This document shows positions 43,173 through 52,906 of a DNA stretch of 54,848 bases, in pieces (the stretch's first letter is position 1; each line of letters begins with the position of its first letter). The stretch spans positions 1 to 54,848 of the forward strand of contig JAFSLP010000061.1 of NCBI GenBank assembly GCA_017448345.1, given 5' to 3'. The DNA comes from Paludibacteraceae bacterium (lineage in GTDB: Bacteria > Bacteroidota > Bacteroidia > Bacteroidales > Paludibacteraceae). A program made the position numbers and the translations under genes. The notes under the pieces were generated by a model. That model made no database searches. It was given only the letters and a program-made list of their open reading frames with translations, and was not told where the DNA came from.

Positions 43173-43257
43173 GAAGAAAAGACGTGCGTATATGCGCATA
43201 TGTATATAATGTATATAATAATAAACCATATTAACAAAAAGAGAAAACAAATTTGGT

Positions 43258-46200
43258 ATGAAAACAAAAATTCATTCATGTGCAAGACTCTTTGCACTAT
43301 TTTTCGTTCTCACGCTGAGTGCTGTTAGCGTGTTTGCCACTAACTATTGGAAAATTAGGGTTGTGGCCTTAAACCCCGAAGGAGGCAATGGTCAAGTATT
43401 TACCTGTACCTATAGCGAGCGCAGTAGCGCAACAAAGGTATGGAGTACGGATTATACTACCGGCGTTAAATCCAGTAGCGGTTACCCGGATATTATGTTG
43501 TATTCCCTGCCCTCCGAAACGGCAAAGTTTATCGGCTGGTATAAAGATGAGGAATGTACAGAGTTAATCAACACATCCACTTCCTTTAATCTCTATGGTA
43601 GTACGAACGCTGCTTTCATTTCGTGTTCTACGACCGAAGCCGATGCGCCTACCACCACTATCTATGCGAAATTCGAGGCACTACCTATCGTATGGAGAGA
43701 CTATGCCGAAGCACCCGTTTCCGGCGGGAAATACTATATCTACAATGTAGGATTCTGTGGTTTGGCAGGTCTTTATTACGGCTATACCGATGGTGTGACT
43801 CTTCGCGGAAAGGATGATCCGAATGAGGCAGTGGCGTTTACCATCACAGGGGAGACCAAAATCTCCATTAGTTATGAAGACGGGGGAGTGACATATTACC
43901 TTGATGCGAATGGTACATATATCAGGGAGACGGAGTCCCCTGCCAAAACCTTAACGCTAATGGAGGATGGCACCTATATGGTGAATCTGAATAATAATCA
44001 TGCATCCGGTTATACATGGTGGGATATGTCCACCAGCACGTATAATTACGGAGCGGGTACGTTTGCTAAGATAGATGCCACTTCGCTTACCCAGCGGTGG
44101 AGATTTATCCCAGAAGCTAAATTTAAAGCACTATGTTCGGTAGAGTCGCTGAATGAGACGGGTTCTATTACAATCAATTCTGCTCCGACTGCTTCGGGCA
44201 CAACAAATGTGAAATTCAATGTTTCCGATATCGGTCCTGTTTCTGCCTTCGATTATACAATCTCCGGCGGGGACGGTAATTTTGAATTAGGCACTCCTAC
44301 TCGCAGCGGCAATGTAATTTCCGTGCCTGTAACTTATACGGCGCACAATGTCCATTCCAGCACATCCACGCCGTTAACTACCGCTACGGTAACGCTGACC
44401 GCCAAGAACGATGCCGCCACTTCTGCGTCGGGACAGGTGCCGGTATATGTGGACTTGCAGCCTAAGTTCGCACTCAATGTTAATACATTAGATTGGAGTT
44501 ACAATGGCGAGACATTGGTGGAGACTTATTATGCCGGTATGGAGGTGGCAGCCTCGCAACGTGACCGTTTGACCAACAAATTGGTCTATAACATGGCGCA
44601 AACAACAGGGGTTGCCGCTGATTACGCTACTTGGACGGCTACCATTATCGGTGCTAACGCCGACCAGTTCAAGTTCGCCAACGGCACGCAGACTGTGACA
44701 GGTCCTTATACTCCAGAACTGTTGGATGTTATCTTTGCTCCGACTGCTACAGGAGAAATGAGTGCCACCCTGCATATTGAAACAAGTTATACCGATGCCA
44801 ATAGCAACACCCAGACCGATACGAAAGATATTTCCTTGTCGGGTAAGGCGGAAGCAGTTTCGGTGATTACCTTTGCTGCTGATGGCAACCAGTCGCCTAA
44901 CAATGACGAGCACTATTCATACGGAGATATTATCGGTACGAACGCTAAAGACGTAACAGCAGATTTGTTCATGGTCGGTCTTTCTTCGCCTTCCAAGACG
45001 TGGAGAGATCCGGACGGTGTGTTTGAGTTTGATGTCAATACCGTTGATTTAACGAAGACCAATCAGACCCTCACTTTCCGTGCTCATCGTCAGGTTCCTG
45101 CTTTGGCAGAAACTGATCATACTGCCACTCTTACCATCTCCGGTACCGGAGCAGAAGGAGCCGTTTCAGCAGTGCTGACACTTACGTATCACGCTATGCC
45201 CTTGCTGACACCGGAGGTTACGTGGAATTGGTCGGAAATCAATGAAAACGCAACCTCCACCGAACCTCTGTCAACAACTTCAGATGGCGCATGGACGCTG
45301 ACCAAGACAGCAGGCGATATAGTGACTTATGATGCGGAAGCAAAGACCGCCACTGTGCCTTATCTGCACCACGAACCGGGTATTTCGGCTACTTTCGCGT
45401 TCTCTATATCTCAAACGGACACCTATGCCGCGATGAGTGAGACATATACCGCTTCTGTTGTTGCCAGTCCCGCAGCGATTCATCTGACCACCACTGCACA
45501 GTTCAATGATGCATCGGTGATGAAGCATACATCTTATGAGAAATTCGATGAATCCAAACATGAGTTGTATATTGATTATTCGGATAATGTGGACTTCTAT
45601 TTGAGCGGTCATACGACAATGTCGTTCGACTACCTTGACAAAGGAACGACCACTTGGACTGTTACGGAGTTTGATGCCGAAAATAACTCCACCGTTATTT
45701 TGAGTGGCTACTCTTTCTCTGCCGGTGCCAATACGATTACCTTCAACCCGACGGCTGCCACAGTCCGTCTGCGTGGTGCAGGTAGTGGTGCCTATTTCAC
45801 GGATGTACGTTTCACGGACAATGACACTATCACAGTGGATTATGACAAAGTGGTGCTTATCAATGACAACGGCACTATTCATGATTTGGACGTCACAGCG
45901 ACTTTCTCCAATACACAGAGTGCTACGGTAGCATTAAATGCCACTGCGGCGCAATACTTTGAGTTGCAATGCGCGGGAAAAGAATCCGGGGCAACTATTG
46001 TCTTTGACAGCAATGATCTTGGTCTTGGCACTGTGAAAGAAAAGGTGATTAAGATTGCACTCAAAGCCGGAGCTAACTCCGCTGCAGCCAAAGCAGCTAC
46101 AGCCGGTAATGCATGTAAAGTGACTTTCGGAGACAATTATACCTACAATCACCATGAGTTTTCTCTTCCCGTAGTGTTGATGGATGCCTATGATGTAACA

Positions 46201-49200
46201 TTCAAGCATGACGAGCATGGTTCCTACAAAGTGCAATATGAGGTGGAACTTGAAGGTGTCACCGTCTCCTCGACAGATTATGTAGAGCATCTAACGACCA
46301 TTGATCCGACGCTTTGTACCGTAACCATGTCAGCTCCGACACCGGCAGCAGGATATGTCTTCCAAGGCTGGAAGGTGAACGGAGAAATAGTTTCCCTCAA
46401 ATCGTCTGTCACAAAGATACTTGACGAGCCAGTTATTGTTGAACCCGTCTTTGCTATGGGAGAGGCGGTATTCGGAATTGATGATGCCTTCTTCGGAGAA
46501 TTGGGCGAGGCACTTAGTGCTGCCGGTAGTGTAGCTGACCAAGAACCGGTAGTTGTTCTCTTGAAAGACTTAGCTTTGACAACACCTGCTACTTACACCA
46601 TTCCTGCCGGTGTGACGCTCTTGATTCCTTACAAAGACGGTTTCAACGAACTGCAAAAAACACCCGAGACAGTGCCGGTGACGGCAGAAACGCTTGCCGC
46701 ATACCGCACGCTGACAATCAAAGAGGGCGTGAATATCATCTGTAATGGTAATATCTGCGTTTCCGGTAAGATTATGGCTGCCGGAGGAGGTAACAAATCT
46801 GCTTATGTAACGGGTGCTTGCGGTGTCATCAATATGGCGAACGGTGGTCACATAGAGTTGAATGATGGAGCTAACCTCTATTGCTGGGGATTCATCAAAG
46901 GACAGGATATGGACCAAGGCAACAATACACAGGGAACTGGTACAATAACCGCTAATGCCGGTGCAACGGTATATGAAGACTTCGAGTTGGGAGACTGGCG
47001 TGGAGGTACTGCTTCGTCCAATATCTATTTTGAGTCGGAAAAGATGCTCTTCCCCTTCCAGAGTTATTCAATTCAGAATGTGGAGATACCGACAACCTAT
47101 CATTATGGCTCAACGTTGACAAACTATCTGATAGTGCATACCGGTTTCGGAGATTTTGGGTTTGAGGTATCTACAATAGGAACTGAAAGAACGATGTTCT
47201 TGCTCTTGGATGAGAATTCCGTCATCCGCAAATGGTATGACCCGACGACCGATTTGTCCTGTTTCGAACTGAACGGTACAGCACAGCTCGGTTCTCTGAT
47301 AATAAATATGCCGTTTGTCGGTGATTTCGATTCCGGCGAATACAACCTGCCTATTTCCAACAGCATGCATGTCATATTGGCTAATTGTGACATGACACTT
47401 GCCAAGCCGCTTACTGTGCAAGCCGGTGCAGTATTTGAAATCAAGAATACCGCTACGGTCAATCTGGAAGCAAAAGTCCATATCTTCGATGTGGACGAGT
47501 GGGGCAAATACATCCATAACTATTATTTCCGTTCTTTCAATAATCTCACCAGTCATAAAGACCGTGGTGCAGAAGATTCAAAAGAAGGACTGGATGACGC
47601 CAAGTTTATTGTGGACGGTGTCCTGAATGTCAAGAGCGGACAAGGGTATATCTATTCCACTATAGGCGGTGCAAACATCATGGGTAATGGTGGAGGTATC
47701 ATCTCCTTCGAAGGCGAATTGCCGGAAGCAGGTACCTTGTGGCAAGTCAATGTATTATCCGGTTCTCCGTATATCACATGGGTAGAGAATGACGAGGATG
47801 CTGCTAATCTGCGTAACGAAGACGGCACGTTTACCAAGAGTACTGAATATACCACTTTCTATAATATCAACGGTCGTTGGTTTAATGAGGCAATCAGCTC
47901 GGAAAAAAATGACCACACCTATGATTTCTGGTACCTTAACAACGGTAATGGTGGCGAAGAGGTGCAGACATCTGCCGTTTATTCGCATGACAAGACGGGC
48001 TTGGAGGCACGCGAGAAATGGTTCAACGTCTCGGCTGATGAGGACTGTCCCGAGTGGTGGAACGGTGCTGATGGCAACCGCTATAACTATTCCTTGCTCA
48101 ACGAATGGCACCAGTTCATCGAGACAGAAACAGAAAACGTATATAGCGGTTCGGATAACAAACTATATCAGAGAGATGATTGTGTCCTTTTAGAGACCGG
48201 TGCTGTCGATAAGAACTGTCTCTATACCTTTGAGGATGAAGATGGCAACAAAACTAAAATGGCGTTGGTAGATGGGCATTTTATTCCCTTGGAGAGTAAC
48301 GGATATGACCCTGCCTACCACAACACGGAAAATACAGCGCAGTATTACATCTGCTTCTCCGGCTGTAACTGGCATGAGGCTACTCCCTATACCGGCGAGT
48401 ATAAATCCTATACGATAGCCGAAGGCGGTGACTACATCTGGTTCGAAAACGACTGGCTGAATGTGGAGCGCGAAGAACCGTACTTCTATACAGCAGACGA
48501 GCAGACCAACGTAAAAACCTATTATGAATACCTCAACGGCGAATGGGTAATTGCCACACCGTTCATACGCGTACAAGATAATATGGAAACGCGCGAGTTC
48601 TACATGGTCAAAGAGGCATTCAATGTGGCACAAATCAAGAAGAATGTTACGATTACCCTGCTCCGCGATGCACAGGCTGAATTTGCCGCTTATACCTTCA
48701 ATGCACTCAACACGACCTGTACCCTTGACCTGAATGGTCATGCACTCGACCTCACCATCACCGGCAGCGGTACTACGGAAGTGAAGATGTTCGCAATCAA
48801 TATGGGTAGCGGTTCATTCACCATTACGGATAACAGCACCTATAAGAACGGCGAATTGCGCCTGCATGCCGCACCGACTACGGCAACGCAATCCAAACGC
48901 TGGCACGGGCTGTATGTGCAAGGCGGCGAACTGATTATTGAGGCAGGCAAAGTGTATGTAGAAGATATGTTTACCTATACCTCTACCTCTAATTCCGGCA
49001 TTGTCAGTGCTATAACTATTGCTGCCGGACAGAAATTTACGCTCAATGATGGAGAAGTAGAAGCCACATCGCCTTACGCACCGTATGGTGTACATATGGT
49101 GGCATCTACCAACACAACCGGCAAAACCTATATCAACGGTGGAGCGGTCACGGCTACATCTACTTCTGTTACCAATACCATCGGACTCTATATCGGTAGT

Positions 49201-52200
49201 GGTACAGCCTATGTATCCGGCGGAACCATCAATGCTACTACCAAAACGACAACTGCACGTGGTATTTATGTAGAGGGTTCGGCAAGTAACTACATCGGCC
49301 ATCTGGAGATGACCGGAGGTACGGTGAACGCAACTGCTACAACCACAACGGCGTACGGTATCTATGTGGGCGGAACCTATTCGTTCAATAACACCAAGCC
49401 GAACACCGTCAAAGCTACCTTCCGAGGTGTAGCCAACATCTCCGGCGGTACAATCAATGCAGAGGCGTTAGGTACGACAACCGCATACGGTATCGTGTCT
49501 CTTGGTACAACCGAAGTAACAGGCGGTACATTTAATGTCAAAGTTAAGACAACTACTGTCGGTGGATTGTTAGTACAAGACGGTACTACGACTATCAGCG
49601 GATCGCCTGTATTCAATGTGACGGCAACAAAGACTACGGCATACGGTATTTATGCCAACGGAGTTACCCCTACATCTACAACAGGTCGTCCGTATAATCC
49701 GGTAGTAACGGTCAATGGTGGTACATTCAATGTATCTACATTAGGTACGACCACCGCTTATGGTATCAATATCAATGGAGCAACGCGTGCCATCACCTCT
49801 ACTGCTTCCGGATATTATGCAGGTAACTATGCGAGTGCCGGTACGGTCATTGTCAATGACGGTGTGTTCAATGTAACAGCCAAGACAACGACCTCCTATG
49901 CAATGGTTGTAGGCGCGGCTGCTACACAAGCAGGTGCTACCGATTATGCAGAGGCTACGGCTACTCCGAGATGTACCATCAACGGTGGATGGTTCAAGAC
50001 TGCGGGTACGAGCACTGTGAATGTGGCTAATGCAAAGGCAGCAGCGGATGCTCTCAACATTAACGGCGGTTATTTCAGCCACAGCGGCAATCTCGCTACC
50101 TATGCTGCCGCTCCGAACATTGTCATCACATTGCCTAAGACGGATGCTAACTATCCTACCTATAAGTACGAAGTAGCAGAGGGTTATACTATAACCTTTA
50201 TGAACGGTGAGACACAACTCCAGTCCAACAACCAGAAAGCCGGAGAGCAAATCGAATATAGCGCAACCGAGCCGACCAAAGCCAATACGGAAACCAATTC
50301 GTATATCTTCGACGGTTGGGCAACCGAAGCGGATGGCGAAATGGTCTATGCCAAAGGTAATCTGCCGACTGTAACGGCGAACGCTACCTATTATGCACAC
50401 TTCGCGGAGACAACGTTGAAATGCAAAGTTTATTTTGATCCGCGCGGAGGAGTCGGAAGTGTGGACTATATCTATGTCGCTCCCAACTCGAAAATCAGTA
50501 CGGCTATTTCCGCTATGCCAACTGCAACAAAAACAGGTTATACTCTCAAAGGTTGGTATAATAAAACATCGAGTGGAACAAAACAAACTATAGCAAAAGT
50601 CATAACTCAGGATACCACCTTCTACGCCCAGTGGACTGCCGTCAAGCATAATTTGACTTGGGAAATGGGCGACGGAGTAGTTACTACAGCCGGGAAAGTG
50701 GGGTCTTCTACGGTCTTCCCTGCTGTAGATGCAACAGGAACGCAGACTTATAATTTGAGTTACGCTGCGGCTATCGTTGCGCCGGTAGTTTCCCGCGCAG
50801 GTTATACCTTCGTCAATTGGGGCGTGCCGACAATAGCTGCCACTATGCCGCTTAATGACCTCACCTACACGGCGCAATGGAAAGCGAACACCAACACGCC
50901 GTATGTAGTGAAACACATGCAAGAGAACCCCGCAACGGGTGACTTCGACATAGAGGCGGATTCGGAAGACTTAACCGGAACAACCGATACCTACGTCACT
51001 CCGAAGACCAAGTCCTACCCGGGCTATGCCACTCCGACGGCGCAGACTGTGCAGATTCTGGCGGACGGCTCGCAGGTGGTTACCTATAACTACAGCCTCA
51101 TCCGCTACACCATCACCTTCGATGCAACGACCAATGGCGGTACCTGCGCTACAACCTCCGCAGAGGTGGCACACAGTGCTACGCTTATCCTGCCGGAAGC
51201 TACCAAAGAGGGCTATACTTTCGTCGGCTGGTTTACGAAACCTGTCGGTGGTGACCAGATAACTAACGCTACAGTCATCCAACGTAATATAGGTACGCTC
51301 TATGCACAGTTCACCTCGTCGAATATTGTCGCCGGAACAAGTGGCGATGCCGATGATGTGACAGTGACTATCTCAGATCCCGAAATGGAAGCAAATGCAC
51401 TGGTGGTAGAGAAAGACGGTGTCGTAAAGATTAAAGATGGTGCTTCGCTGACGGTGGATAACTTTATCCTTGAGTCAACCGGCAATCAGTCAGGGCAGGT
51501 AGTAAATCTGACTGAAACCAATCTGACGGTTAGCCACCACGTCTATTTTGACTTCATCCCGAATGGAACTGCCGGAACACAACGCCGTACATGGTATGCG
51601 ATAGCAGTACCTTGGGAGGTGGATGCAGCTAATGGTATTTCTCTCAAGGACGGTCGCAAACTGGTTCTCGGACGGGACTTCGACCTGATTTATTACAATG
51701 TAGAGAAACGTGCCGCAGAGGGAGACAGCCCGCAATGCTGGAAGTATGTGGAGTATGATGACGATAAAGTGATGCACCCGGGTCAGATGTATATGATGTA
51801 TTTCGGACAGGAAGGATGGACCACTATCCGGTTTGAGAAGATAGCAACTGCTCCGATAATCGCTGCCGCTCCTTCAGTTAAGACGCATTCTTCTGCAATA
51901 GCAACAGATGCCAACTGGAACGGCATTGCCAACCCGGCTGTATATCATGCGTACCTGAGTGCAACCCAAGTCACCTACGGACAGGTTCTCAATAATGGTA
52001 GTCTGGATGATTATATTGCCAAGAACGAGTCGAATCCTGTGTATGAGACAGTTCAATTGAACTCCTATAAGTTTGTGGTAGGCAAGCCTGTCTATGTGCA
52101 AGCTCCGGAGGAAACTCCTGTCATGGTGAAACCGGCTATCGCTTCTTCCTTGGCTCCAAGACGTGCTAAAGGAAACGACCTGCCGGACGGTATAGACAAT

Positions 52201-52734
52201 GTCTTCATGGTTACCATAGCAGAGAAAGGTATGCCTACTGCGGACAACCTCTTTATCCAGACAGCAGAAGAGAAGGCAGACCGATATGTCATCGGGCAAG
52301 ACCTTGCCAAGGGTGGAGTAGCTAAGACCTGTGCACAACTCTGGGTCAACCGCTATGACTCGAAACTCTCTGTCAATACGATTGCACCGGTAAACGGCGT
52401 AGCAGATTATCCGTTGGCAGTCTCTATCCCGCAAACAGGAGACTATACTATCGCAATAGAAAATGCACACGGAGAAGCAACAGACCTGTATCTTACCAAA
52501 GATGGTGAGGCTATTTGGAATCTCTCTGACGGCAAATATACAGGCACCTTTGATAAGGGCACTACCAACGAATACGGTCTCCGTATCATCGGCGCGAACG
52601 CTCCGCAGACGGCCACAGGAATAGGCAATGTGCAAAGCGACAATGTACAATGTACCAAGGCTCTCCATGACGGTGTTATCTATATCATCCGTGGCGAGAA
52701 AGTTTATACAATTGACGGACAATTGGTAAAATAA
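43258..52734 (+). CDS. Giant surface protein (3158 aa) with beta-helix and Listeria-Bacteroides repeats
   Basis: Signal peptide to about residue 27 (LFALFFVLTLSAVSVFA). The first ~1000 residues are beta-rich and partly Ig-like. A middle part (about 1100-1850) holds pectate-lyase/beta-helix-like stretches (HIELNDGANLYCWG; LDLNGHALDLTITG). From about 1860 to 2275 a repetitive beta-helix carries seven copies of the rung TTT-A-Y-G-I, each followed by V-x-x-G-x-x-x-x-GG. From about 2310 to 2685 are Listeria-Bacteroides repeats (GYTFVNW; GYTFVGWFTKP; TYYAHF; TLYAQF). The last ~430 residues end in a tail (VIYIIRGEKVYTIDGQLVK) shared with the 758- and 1227-residue proteins. A GTAC repeat (VQSDNVQCTK) precedes the tail. 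Probably a surface adhesin or glycan binder. A strong ribosome-binding site for the next gene follows within 12 bases. Confidence 0.82.
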   Translation: MKTKIHSCARLFALFFVLTLSAVSVFATNYWKIRVVALNPEGGNGQVFTCTYSERSSATKVWSTDYTTGVKSSSGYPDIMLYSLPSETAKFIGWYKDEECTELINTSTSFNLYGSTNAAFISCSTTEADAPTTTIYAKFEALPIVWRDYAEAPVSGGKYYIYNVGFCGLAGLYYGYTDGVTLRGKDDPNEAVAFTITGETKISISYEDGGVTYYLDANGTYIRETESPAKTLTLMEDGTYMVNLNNNHASGYTWWDMSTSTYNYGAGTFAKIDATSLTQRWRFIPEAKFKALCSVESLNETGSITINSAPTASGTTNVKFNVSDIGPVSAFDYTISGGDGNFELGTPTRSGNVISVPVTYTAHNVHSSTSTPLTTATVTLTAKNDAATSASGQVPVYVDLQPKFALNVNTLDWSYNGETLVETYYAGMEVAASQRDRLTNKLVYNMAQTTGVAADYATWTATIIGANADQFKFANGTQTVTGPYTPELLDVIFAPTATGEMSATLHIETSYTDANSNTQTDTKDISLSGKAEAVSVITFAADGNQSPNNDEHYSYGDIIGTNAKDVTADLFMVGLSSPSKTWRDPDGVFEFDVNTVDLTKTNQTLTFRAHRQVPALAETDHTATLTISGTGAEGAVSAVLTLTYHAMPLLTPEVTWNWSEINENATSTEPLSTTSDGAWTLTKTAGDIVTYDAEAKTATVPYLHHEPGISATFAFSISQTDTYAAMSETYTASVVASPAAIHLTTTAQFNDASVMKHTSYEKFDESKHELYIDYSDNVDFYLSGHTTMSFDYLDKGTTTWTVTEFDAENNSTVILSGYSFSAGANTITFNPTAATVRLRGAGSGAYFTDVRFTDNDTITVDYDKVVLINDNGTIHDLDVTATFSNTQSATVALNATAAQYFELQCAGKESGATIVFDSNDLGLGTVKEKVIKIALKAGANSAAAKAATAGNACKVTFGDNYTYNHHEFSLPVVLMDAYDVTFKHDEHGSYKVQYEVELEGVTVSSTDYVEHLTTIDPTLCTVTMSAPTPAAGYVFQGWKVNGEIVSLKSSVTKILDEPVIVEPVFAMGEAVFGIDDAFFGELGEALSAAGSVADQEPVVVLLKDLALTTPATYTIPAGVTLLIPYKDGFNELQKTPETVPVTAETLAAYRTLTIKEGVNIICNGNICVSGKIMAAGGGNKSAYVTGACGVINMANGGHIELNDGANLYCWGFIKGQDMDQGNNTQGTGTITANAGATVYEDFELGDWRGGTASSNIYFESEKMLFPFQSYSIQNVEIPTTYHYGSTLTNYLIVHTGFGDFGFEVSTIGTERTMFLLLDENSVIRKWYDPTTDLSCFELNGTAQLGSLIINMPFVGDFDSGEYNLPISNSMHVILANCDMTLAKPLTVQAGAVFEIKNTATVNLEAKVHIFDVDEWGKYIHNYYFRSFNNLTSHKDRGAEDSKEGLDDAKFIVDGVLNVKSGQGYIYSTIGGANIMGNGGGIISFEGELPEAGTLWQVNVLSGSPYITWVENDEDAANLRNEDGTFTKSTEYTTFYNINGRWFNEAISSEKNDHTYDFWYLNNGNGGEEVQTSAVYSHDKTGLEAREKWFNVSADEDCPEWWNGADGNRYNYSLLNEWHQFIETETENVYSGSDNKLYQRDDCVLLETGAVDKNCLYTFEDEDGNKTKMALVDGHFIPLESNGYDPAYHNTENTAQYYICFSGCNWHEATPYTGEYKSYTIAEGGDYIWFENDWLNVEREEPYFYTADEQTNVKTYYEYLNGEWVIATPFIRVQDNMETREFYMVKEAFNVAQIKKNVTITLLRDAQAEFAAYTFNALNTTCTLDLNGHALDLTITGSGTTEVKMFAINMGSGSFTITDNSTYKNGELRLHAAPTTATQSKRWHGLYVQGGELIIEAGKVYVEDMFTYTSTSNSGIVSAITIAAGQKFTLNDGEVEATSPYAPYGVHMVASTNTTGKTYINGGAVTATSTSVTNTIGLYIGSGTAYVSGGTINATTKTTTARGIYVEGSASNYIGHLEMTGGTVNATATTTTAYGIYVGGTYSFNNTKPNTVKATFRGVANISGGTINAEALGTTTAYGIVSLGTTEVTGGTFNVKVKTTTVGGLLVQDGTTTISGSPVFNVTATKTTAYGIYANGVTPTSTTGRPYNPVVTVNGGTFNVSTLGTTTAYGININGATRAITSTASGYYAGNYASAGTVIVNDGVFNVTAKTTTSYAMVVGAAATQAGATDYAEATATPRCTINGGWFKTAGTSTVNVANAKAAADALNINGGYFSHSGNLATYAAAPNIVITLPKTDANYPTYKYEVAEGYTITFMNGETQLQSNNQKAGEQIEYSATEPTKANTETNSYIFDGWATEADGEMVYAKGNLPTVTANATYYAHFAETTLKCKVYFDPRGGVGSVDYIYVAPNSKISTAISAMPTATKTGYTLKGWYNKTSSGTKQTIAKVITQDTTFYAQWTAVKHNLTWEMGDGVVTTAGKVGSSTVFPAVDATGTQTYNLSYAAAIVAPVVSRAGYTFVNWGVPTIAATMPLNDLTYTAQWKANTNTPYVVKHMQENPATGDFDIEADSEDLTGTTDTYVTPKTKSYPGYATPTAQTVQILADGSQVVTYNYSLIRYTITFDATTNGGTCATTSAEVAHSATLILPEATKEGYTFVGWFTKPVGGDQITNATVIQRNIGTLYAQFTSSNIVAGTSGDADDVTVTISDPEMEANALVVEKDGVVKIKDGASLTVDNFILESTGNQSGQVVNLTETNLTVSHHVYFDFIPNGTAGTQRRTWYAIAVPWEVDAANGISLKDGRKLVLGRDFDLIYYNVEKRAAEGDSPQCWKYVEYDDDKVMHPGQMYMMYFGQEGWTTIRFEKIATAPIIAAAPSVKTHSSAIATDANWNGIANPAVYHAYLSATQVTYGQVLNNGSLDDYIAKNESNPVYETVQLNSYKFVVGKPVYVQAPEETPVMVKPAIASSLAPRRAKGNDLPDGIDNVFMVTIAEKGMPTADNLFIQTAEEKADRYVIGQDLAKGGVAKTCAQLWVNRYDSKLSVNTIAPVNGVADYPLAVSIPQTGDYTIAIENAHGEATDLYLTKDGEAIWNLSDGKYTGTFDKGTTNEYGLRIIGANAPQTATGIGNVQSDNVQCTKALHDGVIYIIRGEKVYTIDGQLVK
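49120..50090 (+). repeat. Coding repeats of a beta-helix
   Basis: Seven units of 20-50 codons with the shared core [K/T]-T-T-T-[A/V/S]-[Y/R/G]-G-[I/L] followed by a hydrophobic strand and VNGG- or SGGT-type turns. They differ enough at the DNA level to have diverged long ago; slippage is not obvious. Confidence 0.7.
52629..52660 (+). repeat. GTAC heptamer repeat, copy 8 (in frame)
   Basis: Read as VQSDNVQCTK just before the conserved tail of the giant protein; orientation and frame agree with the other copies. Confidence 0.72.
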
Positions 52735-52746
52735 GGAGGAATAATT

Positions 52747-52887
52747 ATGGAAAAACAATATATTCTGCCTGCCACTGAAATCATGGTGGTGAATACCGAA
52801 CTGATGATAATAACCGGTGAGGCGAGTTTGCTTCCCGGACCGGGGACTATTCCCGCACGTTTCAAAGATGGTAAACCGGTATTCTGA
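52747..52887 (+). CDS. Small protein (46 aa) downstream of the giant surface protein
   Basis: MEKQYILPATEIMVVNTELM, then IITGEASLLPGPG and an end in KDGKPVF. The start has a strong ribosome-binding site (AAGGAGG, seven bases before the ATG), and the gene begins 12 bases behind the giant gene, so translation is very likely. It matches the small protein at 25587 at YxxPAT-[DE]-I and T-x-L, and that at 700 more loosely. No signal peptide or membrane segment. Function unknown; the constant place behind tail-bearing giant proteins suggests a partner role. Confidence 0.72.
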   Translation: MEKQYILPATEIMVVNTELMIITGEASLLPGPGTIPARFKDGKPVF

Positions 52888-52906
52888 TGATATTGTGTAA
52901 GATGTT

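Larger units (their letters stand above)
42297..43257. other. Intergenic region with two leaders
   Basis: The left part is the uxaBA leader and promoter; the right part is the leader of the giant gene. Between them lies a duplicated segment (42743-42782 and 42918-42966), each with AAAATAGGACA, TTTGCCGG and AAAAAAGGTAC. A minus-strand frame at 42532-42645 (37 codons from MKIQKIQHAKKITLYVPSQH) looks protein-like, but has no visible promoter or homolog I recognise, so I do not call it. Confidence 0.5.

Noticed and set aside
988..52660. GTAC repeat as a mobile promoter
   Set aside because: It holds two TTTG words 18 bases apart, but the second lacks the TA two bases before it, so it does not match TAnnTTTG; copies also lie deep in genes.
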